In this document: in pieces, positions 1 through 6,202 of the stretch
Numbering within the stretch: position 1 is the stretch's first letter
Layout: each line of letters starts with the position of its first letter
NCBI GenBank assembly: GCA_017853455.1
Contig: JAFMJM010000020.1
Location: 1-18,713 of the forward strand
Length of the DNA: 18,713 bases
Direction of reading: 5' to 3'
DNA from: Acidimicrobiia bacterium
GTDB taxonomy: Bacteria; Actinomycetota; Acidimicrobiia; IMCC26256; PALSA-555
The notes under the pieces: generated by a model
Seen by the model: only the letters and a program-made list of their open reading frames with translations
Told to the model about the DNA's origin: nothing
Databases searched by the model: none
Made by a program: the position numbers and the translations under genes

Positions 1-1040
1 TGCGCTACCTCGACCCCACCAACGACGACGCGCTCGTCGACCCCGAGGTCGAGCGCTACTGGATGCGCGGTGCCGACCACTCCGGTGGCGTCGACCTCTA
101 CGTCGGCGGGGTGGAGCACGCCGTCCTGCACCTGCTGTACGCGCGCTTCTGGCACAAGGTGCTCTTCGACCTCGGGCACGTCTCGACGCCCGAGCCGTTC
201 GCCCGCCTGTTCAACCAGGGCTACATCCAGGCGCCGGCCTTCACCGACGAGCGGGGCGTGTACGTCGAGGCCGAGCGGGTCGTCGAACGCGACGGGGCGT
301 TCTTCCTCGACGACGAACCCGTGCAGCGCGAGTTCGGCAAGATGGGCAAGAGCCTGAAGAACGTCGTCACCCCCGACGACATGTACCGCGACTACGGCGC
401 CGACACGCTGCGCCTCTACGAGATGTTCATGGGCCCGCTCGACGCCAGCCGGCCGTGGAGCACCGCCGACGTCTCGGGCGTCCACCGGTTCCTGCAGCGG
501 CTCTGGCGCAACGTGGTCGACGAGGACACCGGTGTGGCGCACGTCGACGACGCCCCGGCCGACGACGAGACCCGGCGCGTGCTCCACCGCACGATCGCGG
601 CGGTTGGTGCCGACATGCCCGACCTCAAGTTCAACACCGCCATCGCCCGGCTGTTCGAGTGCAACAACCACCTCACCCAGGTGGTCGCGCAGCGGGGGAG
701 CGCACCCCGCGAGGTGGTCGAGCCGCTGCTGCTCATGCTCTCGCCGTTGAGTCCGCACGTCGTCGACGAGCTCTGGACCCGCATCGGGCACGTCGGCACC
801 TGCGCCTACGAGCCGTTCCCCGTCGCCGATCCGGCCCTGCTCACGGTCGACACCGTGGAGGTGGCGGTCCAGGTCAACGGCAAGGTCCGCGCCCAGGTGG
901 CGGTCGCCGCCGGGGCCGACGAGGCCGCCCACGAGGCGGCGGCCCGGGCCGACGCCAAGGTGGTGGCCGCGCTCGAGGGCACGACCGTCCGCAAGGTGGT
1001 CGTCGTCCCCGGGCGGATCGTCAACTTCGTCGTCGGGTGA
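1..1040 (+). CDS. leuS: Leucyl-tRNA synthetase, C-terminal part (5' end outside window)
   Basis: Charges tRNA-Leu with leucine in the cytoplasm (class I aminoacyl-tRNA synthetase). The reading frame is open from base 3, and about 345 residues are visible. They begin in the second half of the catalytic domain (RYWMRGADHSGGVDLYVGG, the HxGG-type region after the editing domain) and continue through the ATP-binding loop, here KMGKS in GKMGKSLKN near base 350. The G for S change in KMSKS is familiar from actinobacterial LeuS. After it come the anticodon-binding helical bundle (WSTADVSGVHRFLQRLW) and the small C-terminal domain (VQVNGKVRAQV), as in full-length family members. The stop is TGA at 1038-1040. 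The 5' half of the gene, including the HIGH motif, lies before the window. It converges on the DUF1330 gene. Identification is firm. Confidence 0.96.
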   Translation, partial: RYLDPTNDDALVDPEVERYWMRGADHSGGVDLYVGGVEHAVLHLLYARFWHKVLFDLGHVSTPEPFARLFNQGYIQAPAFTDERGVYVEAERVVERDGAFFLDDEPVQREFGKMGKSLKNVVTPDDMYRDYGADTLRLYEMFMGPLDASRPWSTADVSGVHRFLQRLWRNVVDEDTGVAHVDDAPADDETRRVLHRTIAAVGADMPDLKFNTAIARLFECNNHLTQVVAQRGSAPREVVEPLLLMLSPLSPHVVDELWTRIGHVGTCAYEPFPVADPALLTVDTVEVAVQVNGKVRAQVAVAAGADEAAHEAAARADAKVVAALEGTTVRKVVVVPGRIVNFVVG

Positions 1041-1066
1041 CCCCGCGCCCCTGACGTCCCGGGGTC
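1039..1066 (+). terminator. Possible terminator hairpin after leuS
   Basis: GACCCCG at 1039-1045 can pair with CGGGGTC at 1060-1066 across a 14-nt loop, starting inside the leuS stop codon. The following tandem repeat offers three further GGGGTC copies that could replace the 3' arm. There is no T tract, so factor-independent termination is uncertain. Confidence 0.25.
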
Positions 1067-1093
1067 GGCGGGGTCGGCGGGGTCGGCGGGGTC
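1061..1093. repeat. 9-bp tandem repeat between convergent genes
   Basis: The unit GGGGTCGGC occurs three times in perfect register (starts 1061, 1070, 1079), followed by a partial fourth copy GGGGTC at 1088-1093. It fills most of the 51-bp gap between the leuS stop and the DUF1330 stop, and the last copy runs into the TGA of the minus-strand gene. It looks like a slippage-prone minisatellite. Confidence 0.85.
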
Positions 1094-1385
1094 AGACGCC
1101 GAAGCCGGTGAGGATGACGGCGTTCGTCGTGGCCGCGGCGTGACGGAGCGGCATGGCGGCACGGTAGGAGTCGGAGTCGTACCAGGCCCGGGCGGCCTCG
1201 ACCGAGTCGAACTCGAGCATCACGGTCCGGTCGCCGTGCCAGGTGCCCTCGAGGGTCTGACCGGGATCGACGGCCAGCACCCGGGCGCCGGACTCGAGCA
1301 GGGGCGGGGTGGAGGCCTCCTCGTAGGCCCGCATGCCGTCGGGGTCGTGGATGGCCTCGGTGAAGATGACGTACGCCTTGGGCAC
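1092..1385 (-). CDS. DUF1330 family small protein
   Basis: A 97-residue protein of the DUF1330 family (dimeric ferredoxin-like alpha/beta fold); biochemical role unknown. The family pattern is visible along the whole length: N-terminal strand MPKAYVIFTEAIHDPDGMRAY, central LEGTW and VMLEFDSVEAARAWYDSDSY, and a final strand NAVILTGFGV. The size is normal for the family. The start is GTG (complement of 1383-1385), preceded by GGGAGG four bases upstream (complement of 1390-1395). No signal peptide or membrane segment is seen, so it should be cytosolic. It stands alone, divergent from comEA and convergent with leuS, so the neighbours say nothing about its job. Family assignment is good; function is open. 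Confidence 0.87.
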   Translation of the reverse strand: MPKAYVIFTEAIHDPDGMRAYEEASTPPLLESGARVLAVDPGQTLEGTWHGDRTVMLEFDSVEAARAWYDSDSYRAAMPLRHAAATTNAVILTGFGV

Positions 1386-1414
1386 GGTGCCTCCCGGTCG
1401 GGGGTGGGGCGATC

Positions 1415-1420
1415 ACGGTA
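1415..1420 (-). promoter_or_regulatory. Possible -10 box for the DUF1330 gene
   Basis: On the minus strand the sequence reads TACCGT, fitting the actinobacterial TANNNT -10 pattern, about 30 bases before the GTG start. I see no convincing -35 box. Nothing comparable is visible for comEA in the shared 89-bp divergent gap (1386-1474). Confidence 0.3.
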
Positions 1421-1474
1421 ACGGACGGGGGTGGGTCGCCGTCCTGAGGGCGTCGTCCGACCCGAGGAGCGCCC

Positions 1475-2350
1475 GTGTCCGAACCGCCCGTCGTCCCGCG
1501 TCCGACGCCCGGCCGACCCGGTGGAGCCGGTCGGCCCCGGGGCCGACCCGACCCGCTCCGGCGGTCCGGACGACGTCCGGCGTCGGCGGCGGGGGGTGAT
1601 CCGGCCTTCTGGGGAACCGGGCACGGCGGGCCGGTGCGCGCCGTCCTCGACCGGCTCGTGGGCGTCGCCGACGCCTGGCGCGGGCGGCTCGCCGACCGGC
1701 GACTCGACGTCGGGGTGGGTGCGGTCGTCGTGGTGGTGGCCGCCCTGGTGGCCGGCGTGGTGTGGTACCGGATCGGGGTCGCCGGTGCCGGTGCCGGGGC
1801 CGGCGTCGGCCCGCCGCCGTCGCCGTCCGTCGACCGGACCGGGGCGGCGCGACGCCCGGTGCCGCCGGCCGCGCCGGCCGCGACGACCCTGCCGGTGGCG
1901 GGGGTGCGCCCGACCCCGCGGCGGGGGGCCGACCTCGTGGTCCACGTGGCCGGCGCGGTCCACGCGCCCGGGGTGGTGGCGCTGCCGAATGGTTCCCGGG
2001 TCGTCGACGCCCTCGCCCGGGCCGGTGGCGCCCGGACCGACGCCGACCTCGACCGCCTCAACCTCGCGGCCCGGGTGCTCGACGGTCAACGCATCCTCGT
2101 GCCGGTGATGGGTGCCCCGACGGCCCCCGACGCCGGCGGGAGTGCCGCCGCCGACGCCGTCCCGATCGACCTCAACGCCGCCACCGTCGCCCAGCTCGAC
2201 ACCCTCCCCGGGATCGGGCCGACCCTGGCGGGGGCGATCGTCGCCGAACGGGAACGACGCGGCGGCTTCCGCTCGGTCGACGAACTGGGTGAGGTCCACG
2301 GCATCGGCCCGGCCCGGCTGGCCGACCTCCGGGCCCGGGTCACCGTGTGA
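1475..2350 (+). CDS. comEA: ComEA-like DNA-binding protein (SLBB + helix-hairpin-helix)
   Basis: Membrane-anchored double-stranded DNA receptor of the competence type, expected to hand DNA to the ComEC channel. The 291 residues hold a Pro/Arg/Gly-rich cytoplasmic N-terminus (about 1-75), one transmembrane helix (about 79-98, VGAVVVVVAALVAGVVW), a low-complexity Gly/Ala/Pro linker (100-150), an SLBB domain (about 153-210, VVHVAGAVHAPGVVALPNGS) and a C-terminal double helix-hairpin-helix (230-290) with IDLNAATVAQLDTLPGIGP and the second hairpin VHGIGPARL. The start is GTG at 1475 with GAGGAG at 1464-1469, five bases upstream. The 4-nt overlap with comEC implies translational coupling. The long basic N-terminus is poorly conserved in general, but the Shine-Dalgarno supports this start. 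Many actinobacteria keep comEA/comEC without demonstrated natural transformation, so actual DNA uptake is inference. Confidence 0.93.
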   Translation: MSEPPVVPRPTPGRPGGAGRPRGRPDPLRRSGRRPASAAGGDPAFWGTGHGGPVRAVLDRLVGVADAWRGRLADRRLDVGVGAVVVVVAALVAGVVWYRIGVAGAGAGAGVGPPPSPSVDRTGAARRPVPPAAPAATTLPVAGVRPTPRRGADLVVHVAGAVHAPGVVALPNGSRVVDALARAGGARTDADLDRLNLAARVLDGQRILVPVMGAPTAPDAGGSAAADAVPIDLNAATVAQLDTLPGIGPTLAGAIVAERERRGGFRSVDELGEVHGIGPARLADLRARVTV

Positions 2351-3861
2351 GATCGCCCGTCGCCGGACCGGTCGCCCTCCTGACGGCGGTCCTGGCGGGC
2401 GTGGCGATGGCCGAGGGACGGGGCCTGCGCCCCGGACCCGGGGCCATGGTCGGCGCGATCGTCGCGCTGGCGACGGCGGTGGTGGTGCGGCTGGGGCGCC
2501 CGGATCCGGTCCGTCCGGCGCGGGTCGCGGGGGCGCTCGTGCTCGCCGGTGTCGGATGCGCGGTCCTGGCCGCCGCGAGCACCGGCCGGGCGCTCGACGG
2601 GGCGCGGCACTCGCCGCTGTCCGCCGCGGTGGCGGGGCACCGGCGGGCCGACGTCGTGGTGACGCTGGTCGGTGACCCCGCGGTGACGCGTTTCTCGGCC
2701 CGGGTCCTCGGTCGCGTCGACCGCTTCCGCGCCGCGGGTCGTCGTTGGCGGTCGGCCGGCCGCATCGTCACCGTCGACGCCACCGGCCCCGCGGCGACCC
2801 GCCTCGTCGCGGCCGGCGCAGGCGACCGGCTGCTCCTGCGGGGCGCGTTCCGGCCCCTCGACCGGTTCGAGGAGCCCGCACGTTGGCGCCACGCCGTCGG
2901 GGCGTTCGCCGCCGACGATCTCGCGTCCTTCCGGGGTCCGGCCGACCCGCTGCGACGCGCGGCGCTCGGGGTGCGCAGCACGGTCGCACGCGGGGTGGGC
3001 CCGCTCCCCGAACCCCAGCGGGCCCTGGTGCGCGGGTTCCTCCTCGGGGGCGCCACCGGACTCCCCGACGAGGTCGTCGCCGACTTCCGGGCTGCGGGGC
3101 TCTCCCACCTCGTCGTGGTCAGTGGGGAGAACGTCGCCTTCGTCCTGGTGCTCGTCGGACCGCTCCTGCGGCGCCTGCCCCGTCCGGTGCGTCTGGTGTT
3201 CGCCCTCGGGGTGCTCACCGTGTTCGCGGCCACGACCCGGTTCGAGCCGTCGGTGCTGCGGGCGTCGGTGATGGCCGCGTGCGCGCTGGTCGCCGGAGCC
3301 GTCGGCCGGCCGACGTCGGGGCTGCGCCTCCTCGTGCTGGCCGTGGCGGTGCTGGTCGCGGTCGACCCGTTCCTGGTGCACTCCGTCGGTTTCCGGCTGT
3401 CGGTGGCGGCGACGGTCGGGATCGCGGTCGGGGCGCGACCGATCGCCCGACGGCTCCCGGGTCCTCGGGCGCTCGCCGAGGCCGTGGGGGTGACGGTCGC
3501 CGCGCAGCTCGCCGTCGCCCCCGTGCTCGTCGCCACGTTCGGGTCGGTGCCCCTCGTGGCGCTGCCCGCGAACCTGGCGGCGGCGCCCTTCGTCGGACCA
3601 CTGACCGTGAGCGGGCTGGCGGGGGCCCTCCTCGGCGGGGTGGTCCCCCTGCGGCTGGTGGGGGCGGTCGTCGGGTTCCCGGCCTGGGTCGGCGCCTCGG
3701 TGGTGCTGGCGATCGCGTCGGCGTCCGCCCGGTTCCCCCTCGAGGTGGGTTGGCCGGGCCTGGGTCTGGTCGTGGCGTCGGGTGCCGGCATGTTCGTGGT
3801 CGGACGCTCCCGTCGGGCAACATGGGCCCGTGCCCGCACCGCTGCCCCTCGTCCCCCGTGA
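2347..3861 (+). CDS. comEC: ComEC/Rec2 family DNA-uptake channel, lacking the metallo-beta-lactamase domain
   Basis: Polytopic inner-membrane protein thought to carry single-stranded DNA across the membrane in transformation. The 504 residues begin with hydrophobic helices (about 5-22, 33-48, 58-78) and a soluble OB-like DUF4131 region (about 100-190). The Competence domain (about 220-490) follows, with QRALVRGFLLG at 224-234, the signature LSHLVVVSGENVAF at 252-265, RASVMA near 305 and many membrane helices. The protein ends after the last helix with a short Arg/Pro tail, so the C-terminal metallo-beta-lactamase-like nuclease domain of long ComEC proteins (usually about 700-800 residues) is missing. 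No frameshift remnant is apparent: the next gene starts before this one stops. The GTG start overlaps the comEA stop (GTGA, 2347-2350), and no separate Shine-Dalgarno is seen. Confidence 0.92.
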   Translation: MRSPVAGPVALLTAVLAGVAMAEGRGLRPGPGAMVGAIVALATAVVVRLGRPDPVRPARVAGALVLAGVGCAVLAAASTGRALDGARHSPLSAAVAGHRRADVVVTLVGDPAVTRFSARVLGRVDRFRAAGRRWRSAGRIVTVDATGPAATRLVAAGAGDRLLLRGAFRPLDRFEEPARWRHAVGAFAADDLASFRGPADPLRRAALGVRSTVARGVGPLPEPQRALVRGFLLGGATGLPDEVVADFRAAGLSHLVVVSGENVAFVLVLVGPLLRRLPRPVRLVFALGVLTVFAATTRFEPSVLRASVMAACALVAGAVGRPTSGLRLLVLAVAVLVAVDPFLVHSVGFRLSVAATVGIAVGARPIARRLPGPRALAEAVGVTVAAQLAVAPVLVATFGSVPLVALPANLAAAPFVGPLTVSGLAGALLGGVVPLRLVGAVVGFPAWVGASVVLAIASASARFPLEVGWPGLGLVVASGAGMFVVGRSRRATWARARTAAPRPP

Positions 3862-4723
3862 GTACCGCCTCGGTGACGTCGTCCACGACGTGACCAACCG
3901 GACGCTCGTGATGGGGATCCTCAACCGCACGCCCGACTCGTTCTTCGACCAGGGCGCGACCTACGCGCTCGACGACCTGCTCCGGCGGGCGGCGGTCCTG
4001 GTCGACCAGGGCGCCGACCTGCTCGACGTGGGCGGGGTGAAGGCCGGGCCCGGACCCGAGGTCGGCGTGGCCGAGGAGCTCGACCGGGTCATCCCGTCGA
4101 TCGAGGCGCTGCATGCGCGCTTCGACACCCCGATCTCGTCCGACACGTGGCGGGCGGCGGTGCTCGACGAGGCGTTGAAGGCGGGGGCCGTCGTCGGCAA
4201 CGACATCAGCGGCTTCGGCGACCCCGACTACCTCGCGGTGGCGGCGCGGCACGACGCGTCGGTCGTGGCCACCCACATCCGCCTGGCGCCGCGCGTCCCC
4301 GACCCCGAGCCGGTCTACGACGACCTGGTCGCCGACGTCACGACGTTCCTCCTCGAACGCGCCCGGCGGGCCGAGGCCGCCGGCCTGGCCCGCAACCAGA
4401 TCTCGATCGACGCCGGGCTCGACCTCGGCAAGACGCCCGCCATGAGCGCCGTGCTGCTGCGCGAGAGCGCGGTGCTCGCGTCCCAGGGGTACACCCTGCT
4501 GCTGTCGGCGTCGAACAAGCGGTTCCTCGGTGATCTCCTCGGCCTCGAGATCGACGACCGGCGCGAGGCGTCACTGGCGTCGGTCGCGTACGGGGTCATG
4601 CAGGGCTGTCGGATCGTGCGGGTCCACGACGTGGCCGGGACCGTGAAGGTCTGTCGCACCATCGAGGCGATCATGGAGCAGCGTCCCGACGTCCCGGGCG
4701 ACGATCCCACCGGCGGGTCGTGA
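3830..4723 (+). CDS. Dihydropteroate synthase paralogue, FolP2-like; pABA loop altered
   Basis: TIM-barrel protein of the pterin-binding family. Canonical DHPS joins pABA to a dihydropterin in folate synthesis. The 297 residues keep the pterin-side residues: NRTPDSFFDQGATY (32-45), SSDTW (D105), ND (124-125), IDAGLDLGK (D194) and RVHDV (264-268). The second signature is GGVKAGPG (68-75) instead of the catalytic GESTRPG loop, so the Thr and Arg that contact pABA and sulfonamides are absent; the SRK loop reads SNKRFLG (228-234). GGVKAGPG is what I recall from mycobacterial FolP2 (Rv1207 type); the M. leprae FolP2 was reported not to supply DHPS activity. The true function is therefore unknown, although automatic pipelines will call it folP. 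The start chosen is GTG 3830, overlapping the comEC 3' end by 32 nt, with no clear Shine-Dalgarno; GTG 3782 is possible but less likely. The stop overlaps the holA start. Confidence 0.85.
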   Translation: MPAPLPLVPREYRLGDVVHDVTNRTLVMGILNRTPDSFFDQGATYALDDLLRRAAVLVDQGADLLDVGGVKAGPGPEVGVAEELDRVIPSIEALHARFDTPISSDTWRAAVLDEALKAGAVVGNDISGFGDPDYLAVAARHDASVVATHIRLAPRVPDPEPVYDDLVADVTTFLLERARRAEAAGLARNQISIDAGLDLGKTPAMSAVLLRESAVLASQGYTLLLSASNKRFLGDLLGLEIDDRREASLASVAYGVMQGCRIVRVHDVAGTVKVCRTIEAIMEQRPDVPGDDPTGGS

Positions 4724-5760
4724 GCGTCCACGTCCTCCGGGGCGACGACCCCATCCTGCGGGCCGACGCACTCGACGAGCTCGTCACGACGTTGCTCGGT
4801 GGCGAGGACCGCGGCCTGACGCTCGAGGAGTTCACCGTCCCGGGACGTCCGCGTCAGGGCGAGGTCGGCGGCGAGGAGGAGCGGCGTGCAGCGGTGGGGG
4901 GTGCCGTCAACGCGGCCCTGAGCCCACCGTTCATGACCTCGGTGCGGGTGGTCGTGCTGCGCGACGTGGGCAATCTGCTCAAGGACGAGGTGGCGCCGCT
5001 CACCGAGTACCTCGACGACCCGCTCCCGACCACCCACCTGGTCGTCGTGGCCGGTGGCGGCCGCACCCCGGACGCCCTCGCCAAGAAGCTCAAGGAGATC
5101 GGGGCCGAGGAGCACGGCCCGACCCACACGGCGGCCGCCGACGTGCTCGACGCCGCCCTCGCGGCGGCGGGCCTCACCCTCCGACCCCGGGCGCGCACCC
5201 TGGTGCTCGACCGGGTGGGTGGTGACGCCGGACGGCTGCCCGCGATCGTCGAGGTATTGGGGTCGGCGTTCGGGGAGGGTGCGACCCTCGAGCCCGACGA
5301 CGTGGCTCCCTACATCGGCGACGCCGGGTCGGTCCCGCCCTACGAGTTGACCAACGCCATCGAGGAGGGTGACGTCGCCGGGGCGCTGGCGGTGCTGTCG
5401 CGCCTGCTGAGCGCCACCGGCCCCCAGCAGCCCAAGCCGATGCACCCGCTGCAGGTGCTGGCGATGCTCCACAACCGCTACCGCCGGGTCGCCCGACTCG
5501 ACGACCCGACGATCCGCACCGACGCGGACGCCGCGGCCGCCCTCGGTGGCAACGTCAAGGCGTTCACCGCCAAGAAGACGATGGCCGTGACCCGCCGCCT
5601 CGGCACCGAGGGGATCCGGGAGGCCTACGCGCTCCTGGCCCGGGCCGACCTCGACCTCAAGGGGGCGCGGGCCATCCCGGAGGACGCCGTGATCGAGGTG
5701 CTGGTCGCCCGGCTGGCCGCGCAGACGGCGCGGGCGGGCGGGACGCGCCGACGCCGCTGA
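4720..5760 (+). CDS. holA: DNA polymerase III delta subunit
   Basis: Clamp-loader subunit that opens the beta sliding clamp at the replication fork. The 346 residues follow the HolA pattern: an N-terminal Rossmann-like half with VHVLRGDDPILRADAL, the clamp-contact region SPPFMTSVRVVVLRDVGNLL (about 68-87), VVVAGGGRTPDALAKKLK, an AAA+-like lid (LDRVGGDAGRL) and a C-terminal helical collar (LQVLAMLHNRYRRVARL through to ARADLDLKGA). The length is typical. GTG 4720 overlaps the upstream stop (GTGA), so translation is probably coupled. It ends in a basic tail, GGTRRRR. Adjacent rpsT on the opposite strand is a common arrangement for holA. Confident at family level. Confidence 0.92.
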   Translation: MSVHVLRGDDPILRADALDELVTTLLGGEDRGLTLEEFTVPGRPRQGEVGGEEERRAAVGGAVNAALSPPFMTSVRVVVLRDVGNLLKDEVAPLTEYLDDPLPTTHLVVVAGGGRTPDALAKKLKEIGAEEHGPTHTAAADVLDAALAAAGLTLRPRARTLVLDRVGGDAGRLPAIVEVLGSAFGEGATLEPDDVAPYIGDAGSVPPYELTNAIEEGDVAGALAVLSRLLSATGPQQPKPMHPLQVLAMLHNRYRRVARLDDPTIRTDADAAAALGGNVKAFTAKKTMAVTRRLGTEGIREAYALLARADLDLKGARAIPEDAVIEVLVARLAAQTARAGGTRRRR

Positions 5761-5766
5761 GGCGTC
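5750..5766. terminator. Hairpin spanning the convergent holA and rpsT stop codons
   Basis: GACGCC (5750-5755), loop GCTGA (5756-5760), GGCGTC (5761-5766) form a perfect 6-bp stem. The loop contains the holA stop and the 3' arm includes bases of the rpsT stop. The hairpin is symmetric and could act on transcripts from both sides, but no T tract follows on either strand. Confidence 0.35.
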
Positions 5767-6025
5767 AGGCCCCGGCGCTCTGGCGCTTCATGACCCGCGA
5801 GATCCGCCGGGCCGCCTGGTTCTTGTGGATGCGGCCCTTGGCACCGGCCTTGGCGAGGCGCTTCTGGGCCATGCGCACGGCCTCGGGGGCCGACTCGGCA
5901 CCGGTGTCGGTGGCGGTGTTGGCGGTCTTGACCCGGGTCTTGAGCTCGGAGCGCACGGCCTTGTTGCGCTCGTGACGAGCGTCGTTCTGCCGGTTGCGCT
6001 TCTTCTGGCTCTTGATGTTCGCCAC
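5765..6025 (-). CDS. rpsT: 30S ribosomal protein S20
   Basis: Small helical protein that binds 16S rRNA in the 30S body. The 86 residues match S20 throughout: MANIKSQKKRNRQNDARHER at the N-terminus, a basic helix NKAVRSELKTRVKTA, then LAKAGAKGRIHKNQAARRISR near the C-terminus. The start is GTG (complement of 6023-6025), with GGAG five bases upstream (complement of 6031-6034). The second codon gives the expected ANIKS start. The frame happens to stay open far upstream on the minus strand, but that extension is antisense to lepA, hemW and hrcA and is not part of this gene. It is single, divergent from lepA and convergent with holA. Confidence 0.97.
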   Translation of the reverse strand: MANIKSQKKRNRQNDARHERNKAVRSELKTRVKTANTATDTGAESAPEAVRMAQKRLAKAGAKGRIHKNQAARRISRVMKRQSAGA

Positions 6026-6059
6026 GACTGCTCCGAGGAAGGTCCGCTGGGACCGTGAG

Positions 6060-6065
6060 AGGGTA
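6060..6065 (-). promoter_or_regulatory. Likely -10 box for rpsT
   Basis: The minus strand reads TACCCT, a good TANNNT match, placing the transcript start roughly 25-30 nt before the rpsT GTG. No good -35 is visible. The divergent gap 6026-6202 also holds the lepA leader, where GAGAAT at 6160-6165 is only a weak -10 candidate. Confidence 0.4.
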
Positions 6066-6202
6066 GCAGCAGCCACGGCCGGACCCGGGGGCGGAGCCCA
6101 TCGGGGGTCCGGGTGGTGATCCCCGGCGGGCGGGTGGCCCGCAGTGGCCCCGGACCGGCGAGAATGGGGGACCCCGCCCCGGAACCCGGAGAGCCACCGC
6201 CC

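Noticed and set aside
6113..6202. Longer lepA starting at 6113 or ATG 6164
   Set aside because: It adds a Pro/Gly/Arg-rich stretch not typical of LepA, while GTG 6203 has GGAGAG at a suitable distance.
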